From NCBI GenBank assembly GCA_022614695.1, contig JAKEIC010000331.1:1-33669 (forward strand): a DNA stretch of 33,669 nucleotides, written 5' to 3'. Positions 1-7,604 of this stretch are shown piece after piece. Numbering within the stretch: position 1 is the first letter of the stretch; every line of letters begins with the position of its first letter. The notes beneath the pieces were generated by a model. That model searched no databases, had not been told where the DNA came from, and saw only the letters and a list, made by a program, of their open reading frames with translations. The position numbers and the translations under genes are program-made. Source of the stretch: Planctomycetales bacterium. Its GTDB lineage: Bacteria > Planctomycetota > JAKEIC01.

Positions 1-67
1 GCCCCTCCCCGCAGGGGAGCGCGCCGCGCGGGCGCGCCAGAGCGTCCGCCGGGGGCTCCAGCTCCCC

Positions 68-3000
68 GTGGCGGCGCTCCTCCTGGTCGCGGCCCTCGCC
101 GCGGGCCGGAGATTGCGGGAGGCGGGGGGAGGCCGGGCACGGGCCGCGCTCGCGGCGCTCCCCCTCGCCACCCGCGCCGCCCTCGCAGCGCTCGGGGTCC
201 CGGTGCCGGATCCCGACTCGCCCGCGCTCTCGCCCGAAGCCTTCTCGGCGGATCGGCTCCGCCTCCTCGGATGGGACCTCCCCCTCGGCCCCGCGAGCGC
301 CCTCTTCGCGACGCCCGCGGACCTCCTCCTGACGGCGGCCGCCCTCCTCGCCTCCCTGGCGGGCTGGGGATCGTGGGACGGGAAGCCCGCCGCGCCCCAC
401 CCCACCGGCCGGCGTCGCGCCGCCTTCCGTCTCGTGCTCGGGGCGCTGGCGGTGCGCCTCGGCGTCGAGGCACTGGCCACGATCGCGCACGGCGTCGCGG
501 TCGACTCGCCCCTCGACCTCCTGCCGGCGGAGACTGTCCTGCCGGACTCGGCGGCGGCGGTCCTCCTCGGGGCCGCGGCGCTCGCGGGCCTGGCGGGGCT
601 CCTCGTGCTGGAGGCCGCCGCCTCGGCCCTCCTCCCGGCCGGGAGGCTCCTCGCCGGACGATGGGGCCTGGCGGCGGCCGCGGGAGCGGCGCTCGCCGCG
701 GCGCTCGTCCCAGCCGCCGGCGCGCCGCTCACCGCCCGCCTCGCCGCGCCGGCGGTCGGGGCCCTCTCCGCCTGGGTCGCGGCCGTCTCGGCAAGCCGGC
801 GGGGCACGGGACTCACGGCGGCGGCGGCCCGCATGCTCCTCGCTGCGGCGCTCGTGCACGGGCTCGTCGAGGCTGCCGCGGCGCGGGTCCGGGACGAGGA
901 GGCCCGGGCGCGAGTCTCGGGCGGGAGCGCGCCGGCCGAGCTCGCCCGCACGCTCCGGGACACCCTCGCGAGCGTCGCGCAGGACCCGGAGGCGGCCGTG
1001 GCGCTCGGGGAGGTGCGGAGACGGCGCGATCCGATCCCGGCCGATCTCGGGGTGGAGGCGTTCCGGGCGCTGACGCGCCAGCCCGCCGAGGAGGCCCTCG
1101 TGCGCCTCTGGGCGCGCCACGTGCGACCGGCGCGCCTCACCGCCGCGGTCCTCTGCGCCGACGACCCCTACTTCTCCTACGATCCGATCGCCGCCTTCGG
1201 ACCGGGCGCCCCGGCGCCCCTGCGGAGGCAGTTCGACCCGATCTCCCCGAGCTCCCGGTGGGATGCCGTCCGGGCCGGCCCCGAGGCCGGGCTCGATCTC
1301 CCCTGGGACTTCGCCGCGCCCAAGTCGGCCTACTTCCGGGCCCTCGGCCTGCGGGCCAGCGTCCCGGGGGAGCGCGGAACGCTCGGCGACCTCCTGCTCG
1401 TCGCCCCGGATCCCTCCGACCTGCTCGCCGCGATGGCCCCCCCCCCGCTCCCGGCGGGCGCCTCGCCGGGGACGGTCCGACGGCCGCTGCTCCTCGTCTA
1501 TGGGCCCCAGGGGCTCGTCGTCGCCTCGGATCCGCGGATCCGGCCCGGTCGGGCCCTCCCCGCGGAACTCGGCACCGCCGGGGACCGGCCCCGGCGGATC
1601 CGCGACAGGTTCGAGGACACGCCCTACGACCTCTGGGCGCGTCGCCGGGCGGACCAGGTGGAGCTGGCCGGGTATCCGGCCCCGGAGCCCGGGCCGGTCT
1701 CCCTGCGTTTCGCCCGGTTCCTCCTCGTCGCGCTCGCGGTCGGGGGGCTCGCCTTCCTCGCGGGCCTCGCCGCCCGGTTGGCCATGGGCCTGCCGTTCCC
1801 GGGTGAATGGCGGAGGCGTTTCGCCTACCGCCTCGTCTCGAGCTACCTCCTGCTCACGGTCCCCCCGTTCGTCGCGGTGGCGCTCCTCAGCCAGGAGCTG
1901 ATCTCGGTCCGGATCCTCTCGGGCATCGCCGGCCTCGACGTGGCGCTCCAGGTCGAGCGGGACGCGCTCGAGGCCGAGGTCCGGGAGTTCTACGACCCGA
2001 AGAACCCGCAGGGGCCGAAGGGGCTCAAGGCCGAGAAGCTCCGCGATCCGGACTGGTTCGGGGACGCGTGGTGCCTCAAGCGCTCGCGGGTCGTCGGGCG
2101 CGAGTTGGCGCTGTACGCGCTCGACGAGGCCGGAGGCATGACGCTCGCGGGCACGGCCCGGCGCGACCTCGCCCTGGCGGGATTCGCCGACCGGCGGCTC
2201 CCCGGCGAGGTGGCCGAAGCCCTCCTCGTCGGGAACCGGGAGGACCATGTCCTCCAGGAGGTCGTCGCCGGCGAGCGCGTGCTCGCGGTCTACCGGCCCC
2301 TCCTGAGCCTCTCCGGGCAGAGGGTCGGGGTCCTCGCCCTCACCTGGTCGGGGCGCGAGCGCCGATTCCGGAGCGAGGTCGGCGAGACGCTGGCCGTCAT
2401 CTATGCGATCTCGCTCTTCGTCGTGCTCGCCGCCGCCGGGACCGGGCTGGCGGTGGCGCGTCGGATCTCGCGGCCCGTCGAGGAGCTCACCGACGCGATG
2501 CGGACGGTGGCCGGGGGCGACCTGACGGTGCGGCTTCCGGTCGCATCCCGGGACGAGATCGGGGACCTCGTCGCCTCCTTCAACCGGATGGCCGAGGAGC
2601 TGCGCGAAGGACGCGACCGGCTCGCGCAGGCTGAGCGCGAGGCGGCCTGGCGGCTCATGGCCCAGCAGATCGCCCACGAGATCAAGAACCCCCTCACCCC
2701 GCTCAAGCTCTCCGCCCAGCACCTCGAGCGGGCCTACCGCGACAAGGCGGAGAACTTCGCCGAGGTGCTCGCCGAGGCCACGGCGCGGATCGCCGAGCAG
2801 GTCGAGGCGCTGCGCGGGATCGCCTCGCGCTTCTCGGTGTTCGCCGGGCGCGGGGAGCGCGAGATCCGTCCCGTGGACCTCTCCGAGATCGCGAAGGAGG
2901 CGGCCGGGCTCTTCGCGGGGACGGGCGGGGACGTGGAGATCCGTACCCGGATCCACTCGGGGCTCCCGCCCGTGCTCGCCGACCGCGACGAGCTGCGGCG

Positions 3001-3427
3001 GGTCGTGATCAACCTCCTCCAGAACGCGATCCAGGCGCTCGGGGGGAAGGGCGAGGTCGTGATCCGCACCCTCGCGGCCGCCCGGCCGCGCGTCGAGGCC
3101 TCGGGGGCGACGCGCCGCATCGCGGGGGCGACCCCGACCCCGGTCGCGTCGTGGGTGGGCCTCGAGGTGCGCGACAACGGCAGCGGGATCCCCCCCGACG
3201 TCCAGGCCCGCCTGTTCGAGCCCTACTTCTCGACCAAGACCGAGGGGACCGGGCTCGGGCTCTACATCTGCCGGCGGGCGGTCGAGGACCTCGGCGGCGA
3301 GATCGCCATCGCGAGCGAGCCCGGCAAGGGCACGAGCGCGTGGGTGTGGCTCCCGGCGGCCCCTGAGGCCCCGGGCGACCCCGCGGTCCCGTCCGCACGG
3401 GTTCCGGACAGCCCGGAAACCCGCTGA
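68..3427 (+). CDS. NtrY-like membrane sensor histidine kinase (multi-TM N-terminus, HAMP, HisKA, HATPase_c)
   Basis: Long ORF; HAMP-like 'RRISRPVEELTDAMRTVAGGDLTVRLP', H-box 'AWRLMAQQIAHEIKNPLTPLKLSAQHL', N-box 'VVINLLQNAIQALG', G-boxes 'DNGSGIP' and 'TGLGLYICRR'. Frame is open to the window's left edge, so the true start may lie upstream. Confidence 0.9.
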   Translation: MAALLLVAALAAGRRLREAGGGRARAALAALPLATRAALAALGVPVPDPDSPALSPEAFSADRLRLLGWDLPLGPASALFATPADLLLTAAALLASLAGWGSWDGKPAAPHPTGRRRAAFRLVLGALAVRLGVEALATIAHGVAVDSPLDLLPAETVLPDSAAAVLLGAAALAGLAGLLVLEAAASALLPAGRLLAGRWGLAAAAGAALAAALVPAAGAPLTARLAAPAVGALSAWVAAVSASRRGTGLTAAAARMLLAAALVHGLVEAAAARVRDEEARARVSGGSAPAELARTLRDTLASVAQDPEAAVALGEVRRRRDPIPADLGVEAFRALTRQPAEEALVRLWARHVRPARLTAAVLCADDPYFSYDPIAAFGPGAPAPLRRQFDPISPSSRWDAVRAGPEAGLDLPWDFAAPKSAYFRALGLRASVPGERGTLGDLLLVAPDPSDLLAAMAPPPLPAGASPGTVRRPLLLVYGPQGLVVASDPRIRPGRALPAELGTAGDRPRRIRDRFEDTPYDLWARRRADQVELAGYPAPEPGPVSLRFARFLLVALAVGGLAFLAGLAARLAMGLPFPGEWRRRFAYRLVSSYLLLTVPPFVAVALLSQELISVRILSGIAGLDVALQVERDALEAEVREFYDPKNPQGPKGLKAEKLRDPDWFGDAWCLKRSRVVGRELALYALDEAGGMTLAGTARRDLALAGFADRRLPGEVAEALLVGNREDHVLQEVVAGERVLAVYRPLLSLSGQRVGVLALTWSGRERRFRSEVGETLAVIYAISLFVVLAAAGTGLAVARRISRPVEELTDAMRTVAGGDLTVRLPVASRDEIGDLVASFNRMAEELREGRDRLAQAEREAAWRLMAQQIAHEIKNPLTPLKLSAQHLERAYRDKAENFAEVLAEATARIAEQVEALRGIASRFSVFAGRGEREIRPVDLSEIAKEAAGLFAGTGGDVEIRTRIHSGLPPVLADRDELRRVVINLLQNAIQALGGKGEVVIRTLAAARPRVEASGATRRIAGATPTPVASWVGLEVRDNGSGIPPDVQARLFEPYFSTKTEGTGLGLYICRRAVEDLGGEIAIASEPGKGTSAWVWLPAAPEAPGDPAVPSARVPDSPETR

Positions 3428-3574
3428 CCAACTTGGTCGGGTCGTATCCGAACGCCTCCGCGCCCGGGTGCCAGTGCCAACCACAACCCATTGCGATAAA
3501 ATGCGTTACGAGTTGGGCGCATGACGCGCAAGCCGGTACGACGGTTGCGCTTGGAGGTCCCTGGAGGTGTCTCG

Positions 3575-4450
3575 ATGACCCGAGCGACGCTCGTCCTCTC
3601 GACCCTGGCCCTCGCCGCCCCGTTGGCTTCGGCCGACGTCGTCCACCTGAAGAACGGCCGGTCGCTCGAGGGGAAGGCCGAGGCGAAGGACGACAAGGTC
3701 GTCCTCCGGACCCTCCACGGGATCGCGATCGTGGCGGCCGCGGACGTCCAGAGGATCGAGACCAAGCGCTGCGTCCTCGACGACTACGCGGACAAGCTCG
3801 CCGCGACGAGCCTCGGGGACGCGGAGTCGCTCCACGCCCTCGCCTCCTGGTGCCGCTCGGTGGGCTACGCCTCGAAGGCCAAGGAGCACGCGCGGGCCGC
3901 GATCTCGATCGAGCCCAACCACGTCGGCGCGCGCGGGATCCTCGGCCATGCCCTGGTCGCGGGCGCCTGGGTGACGCGGGAGGAGGCCCTCCGGTCGGCG
4001 GGCCTCGCCGAGCACGACGGCAAAGTCGTCACGACCGAGGAGGCGGAGAAGGCCGACGCGGCCGCGGCCGCGAAGTCCCGGCGGGCGCGCCTCCAGAGGG
4101 TGGTGGACCGTCTGGTGCGTACCATGGCCTACCCCGACGCCGAGAGCCGCCGGATCTCCCGCGAGTCGCTCGAGAAGATCGCGGAGGTCGAGAAGATCCC
4201 GGGCCTGAAGGAGTCCGTGGACAAGGTCTACAAGTACTACGAGCGCGTGGCGCCCGCCGTCCAGACGGGGGGCGGCGTCGCCATCATCGAGATGCGGTTC
4301 ACGAAGGCGGAGCTCAAGCGCCCGATACAGGAGATCAAGACGAACCTCGGGCAGGCGAACTCCACCCAGGTGACGATCCAGCTCCCCGAGCTCTCCATCG
4401 TGGGCGTCGAGACCACGGTCGCCGTGCCGCTCGGGCTGCAGGGGGACTAG
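3575..4450 (+). CDS. Secreted hypothetical protein with TPR-like helical region
   Basis: ATG preceded by GGAGGT; N-terminal signal peptide 'MTRATLVLSTLALAAPLASA'; 'DVVHLKNGRSLEGK' domain as in planctomycete exported proteins. Confidence 0.75.
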   Translation: MTRATLVLSTLALAAPLASADVVHLKNGRSLEGKAEAKDDKVVLRTLHGIAIVAAADVQRIETKRCVLDDYADKLAATSLGDAESLHALASWCRSVGYASKAKEHARAAISIEPNHVGARGILGHALVAGAWVTREEALRSAGLAEHDGKVVTTEEAEKADAAAAAKSRRARLQRVVDRLVRTMAYPDAESRRISRESLEKIAEVEKIPGLKESVDKVYKYYERVAPAVQTGGGVAIIEMRFTKAELKRPIQEIKTNLGQANSTQVTIQLPELSIVGVETTVAVPLGLQGD

Positions 4451-4471
4451 GCTCGGGTACGATTCCCGGGC

Positions 4472-6547
4472 GTGCCGACCGGGCCGCGGGCCTTCCTCAC
4501 CGACTTCGGGCTCGCGAAGTCCGTCGCGACGGGCTCCAAGCTCACCCGCACCGGCCAGGCCCTGGGCACGCCGGCCTACATGAGCCCGGAGCAGGCCCGT
4601 GGCGAGACATCCTCCCTCGCGGCCGCGACGGACGTATGGGGACTCGGGTGCGTCCTCTACGAGATGCTCGCCGGCCGCCGGCCCTTCGCCGGGGAGACAG
4701 CGCCCGAGCTCCTCGCGAGGATCCTGGAGGAGGATCCTCGGCCGCTCCGCGCCGCCCGTCCCGACGTGCCGCGCGGCCTCGAGGTCGTCGTGGGGGTCGC
4801 GCTCGGGAAGGCCCCGCGCTCCCGCTACGCGGAGATCGCCGCGCTCCGGGACGACCTGGACCGGGTGCTGCGCGGGGAGCTGCCGTCCGCCCGCCAGGCC
4901 CGCCGCAGACGCCGCGGGCCCCTCCTCCTCGCGGGCGTCGCGGCCGCGGGGCTCGCGGGCGTCGCGGGGGCGGTCGTGGTCGGGTCCCGAGGGCCGGCCG
5001 ATCCCGGGTCGAGGGCCACCTCCCCGCCTCCGGCCTCGGTCGCCGAAGCCCTGGCCGGCCAGGCGCGGCGCCTGCGCTTCTCCGACCCCCGGGGCTCGGC
5101 CCGGCTCCTGGCTCAGGCGATCGGGGAGGCGGAGGACCATCCGCGTCGAGAGGCCTGGCGGCTCGAGCGAGGGCTCCTCCTCTGGTCCACCGGCGAAGGC
5201 GCGGCCGCCCACGGGGAGTGGGGACGCATCCCGCCCGGGGCGCCGGAGGCTCCCGCGGCGAGGCTCTACCGCGGGCTCGAGAGGCTGTTCGAGCGCGACG
5301 TCGAGGCCGCCCTCGCCGAGCTGGACCTCGTGTCGGCCGTGGACCAGGGAGGCTCGCGCGAGCCCCGGCTCGCCCGGGCGGCGATCCTCACCGTGCGCGG
5401 GACCCTCGAGGAGGCGCGCGAGGCGCTCCAGGGCGAGGAGGGGTGGGAGGCGGCCATCCTGCGTGCGGCCACGCACCACTTTGATCCCGCGGGCGACCGG
5501 GCGGCCGCCGCCCGGGAATACACGCGGGCGCTCGAGGAGGGGCTCCCGTTCGCCTGGCTCTACCTGAACCGCGGGGTCGCCCGCCAGGAGCTGCGGGAGC
5601 TGGGACCCGCTATCGAAGACTTCACCGAGGCGCTGCGGATCCGGCCCGACTGGCCCTCGGCGCTCGGGAACCGCGCCCTGGCGCGGGGCGAGCGGGGAGA
5701 CAAGCGGGGGGCGCTCGGGGACTACGAGGCCGTCGCCCGGCTCCGGCCCGAGGATCCGGACTTCCGGTACAACGTGGGCGTCCTCCGCCACGACCTGGGC
5801 GACGCCGCCGGAGCGATCGCGGAGTACGACCTCACGTTGCGGCTCCTTCCGGACGACCCGGTGACGCTCACGGCGCGCGGCGACTCCAAGACGGCGCTCG
5901 GCGACTTGCGAGGGGCGATCGAGGACTACTCCGCCGCGATCCGGAGTCGCCCCGATCACGCCAACGCCTGGAACAACCGGGGGGCCGCTCGTCACACCTT
6001 GGGGCAGCACCTCGAGGCGATCGCCGACCTGAACGAGTCGCTCCGGCTGGAGCCCGACGACCCGGCCGCCCTGAACAACCGCGCGAACGCCCGGGCCTCG
6101 CTCGGGCGGATGGAGGAAGCGCTCGCCGATTGGGACGAGGCGCTGCGGCTCCGGCCGGACCACCCGGCCGCGCTCGCCGCGCGCGGGCTCGCCCTCACGG
6201 AGCGGGGGCAGCCGGAGCGGGGGCTCCCGGACTTCGAGGCCTCGCTGCGGCTCCGGCCGGACCACCCCGAGACGCTCGTCCACCGGGCCGACGCCCGCCG
6301 GCGCCTCGGGGACCTTGGGGGGGCCCTGGCGGACGTCGAGGCCGCGCTTCGGATCCGACCCGGGTACGCCTACGCGCTCGCCCACCTCGGGTGTGTCCGG
6401 GAGGACCTCGAGGACCTCCCCGGCGCCGCCGAGGCCTGGGCCGAGTTCCTGCGCGTGGCGCCGGGCGACCCGCAGGCGAAGGAGGTGCGGGAGTGGCTCG
6501 CGAAGTGCCGAGAGCGGATCGCTGCCGCCGGGAGGCCGGGGAAGTGA
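4472..6547 (+). CDS. N-terminally truncated bacterial Ser/Thr protein kinase (DFG onward) - TM - TPR array
   Basis: GTG start then 'FLTDFGLAKS...GTPAYMSPEQARG...DVWGLGCVLYEMLAGRRPFAG'; TM segment 'GPLLLAGVAAAGLAGVAGAVVVG'; about 8-11 TPR-like repeats ('A..DF.EALRIRPDWPSALGNRA'). Confidence 0.85.
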   Translation: MPTGPRAFLTDFGLAKSVATGSKLTRTGQALGTPAYMSPEQARGETSSLAAATDVWGLGCVLYEMLAGRRPFAGETAPELLARILEEDPRPLRAARPDVPRGLEVVVGVALGKAPRSRYAEIAALRDDLDRVLRGELPSARQARRRRRGPLLLAGVAAAGLAGVAGAVVVGSRGPADPGSRATSPPPASVAEALAGQARRLRFSDPRGSARLLAQAIGEAEDHPRREAWRLERGLLLWSTGEGAAAHGEWGRIPPGAPEAPAARLYRGLERLFERDVEAALAELDLVSAVDQGGSREPRLARAAILTVRGTLEEAREALQGEEGWEAAILRAATHHFDPAGDRAAAAREYTRALEEGLPFAWLYLNRGVARQELRELGPAIEDFTEALRIRPDWPSALGNRALARGERGDKRGALGDYEAVARLRPEDPDFRYNVGVLRHDLGDAAGAIAEYDLTLRLLPDDPVTLTARGDSKTALGDLRGAIEDYSAAIRSRPDHANAWNNRGAARHTLGQHLEAIADLNESLRLEPDDPAALNNRANARASLGRMEEALADWDEALRLRPDHPAALAARGLALTERGQPERGLPDFEASLRLRPDHPETLVHRADARRRLGDLGGALADVEAALRIRPGYAYALAHLGCVREDLEDLPGAAEAWAEFLRVAPGDPQAKEVREWLAKCRERIAAAGRPGK

Positions 6548-6562
6548 GGGCCCGCGCGGAGC

Positions 6563-7549
6563 CTACGCGCCGTCCCGAAGCTCCCGCAGCGCACGGATCA
6601 CGTACTGGCGGACCATCTCCTTGCGCCACGCGAGGCCGAAGTCGGTGTTGTCCATCGGTTTCGCCGGCTTGAAGGCCGCCTCGGCGGCCGCGGCGATGGA
6701 GGTGTCGTCGAGCGTCCTCCCGACGAGGGCGGCCTCGGCCTCGCGGGAGCGATAGGGGCGCGACGCCACCGCGCCGAGGACGACCCGGGCCTCCGCGACG
6801 CGGTCCCCATCCCGTCGCACCGCGGCCGCCACGCCGAGCACGGGAAAGTCGAATGAGCCTCGCCGGCGGAGCTTCTGGTAGGTCGCCCGCCAGCCGTCCA
6901 CCGGGGGCAGCTCGATCCGCAAGAGCAGCTCCTCGGGCTTCTTTGCGGCGTAGGCGATCCCGTCGTCCCGGTAGAGGTCCTCGGCGGAGACCGTCCTCTC
7001 GCCGTCGGGACCGAGGAACGCGAGGCGCGCCCCGAGAGCGATCGCGACGGGCGCCCCGTCCGAGGAGTTCACGGCCCAGCAGCGCGGGCTCCCGGGCGCG
7101 ACCCAGCAGGTGTCGCCGTCCTTCTTCATGCAGAAGTGGATCGCCTTCCGCCACTCCTGGTTCTGATTGTAATAGTTGCAGCGCGTGTCGAGGAGGAGGT
7201 TCCCGCCGATCGTTCCCATGTTCTGGAGGATCGGCGTGGAGATGAGGAGGCAGGCGCGGGCGAGCGCGGGGTAGGCCTTCCGGACATCGGGGTCGCGGGA
7301 GACCTCCGTGAGCGTGAGGTTCGGGCCGAGGGTCAGCCCCGCCGTCGGGGAGCCGGACTTCGCGCGCAGCTCGCGGACCCTCCGGAGCCCCACGACGACC
7401 CTCGGGGTCTGGTGGCGTCGCTTCATGTTGGGGTAGAGATCCGTGCCTCCGGCCACGTACATCCCCTCGGGCCCGGCGTCGGCGGCCGCCTGGACCGCGT
7501 CGGCCGCGGTCCGCGGCTGGAGGTACCGGAACTTGGGAAGCCGCATCAT
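6563..7549 (-). CDS. hcrB: 4-hydroxybenzoyl-CoA reductase-type FAD-binding (beta) subunit
   Basis: CoxM/HcrB-like FAD fold ('YVAGGTDLYPNMK', 'TIGGNLLLDTRC') plus Cys insertion C-x15-C-x7-C-x8-C. Confidence 0.8.
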   Translation of the reverse strand: MMRLPKFRYLQPRTAADAVQAAADAGPEGMYVAGGTDLYPNMKRRHQTPRVVVGLRRVRELRAKSGSPTAGLTLGPNLTLTEVSRDPDVRKAYPALARACLLISTPILQNMGTIGGNLLLDTRCNYYNQNQEWRKAIHFCMKKDGDTCWVAPGSPRCWAVNSSDGAPVAIALGARLAFLGPDGERTVSAEDLYRDDGIAYAAKKPEELLLRIELPPVDGWRATYQKLRRRGSFDFPVLGVAAAVRRDGDRVAEARVVLGAVASRPYRSREAEAALVGRTLDDTSIAAAAEAAFKPAKPMDNTDFGLAWRKEMVRQYVIRALRELRDGA

Positions 7550-7562
7550 CGCTACCCTCGCC

Positions 7563-7594
7563 GCGTCCCCGCGTCGCCGTGTCGCCGCGTCGAG
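7563..7594. repeat. Four 8-bp tandem units G[CT]GTC[CG]NN
   Basis: GCGTCCCC GCGTCGCC GTGTCGCC GCGTCGAG in the hcrA-hcrB intergenic region. Confidence 0.6.
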
Positions 7595-7604
7595 TGTGGC
7601 TCCC

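Noticed and set aside
3506-6385. 959-aa minus-strand ORF antisense to the secreted protein and kinase-TPR genes
   Set aside because: Low-complexity R/G/P/E-rich translation that mirrors real + strand genes; GC-rich shadow ORF.
5540-6480. About 102-bp periodicity that could look like a DNA tandem repeat
   Set aside because: Explained by consecutive 34-aa TPR units in the kinase-TPR protein.
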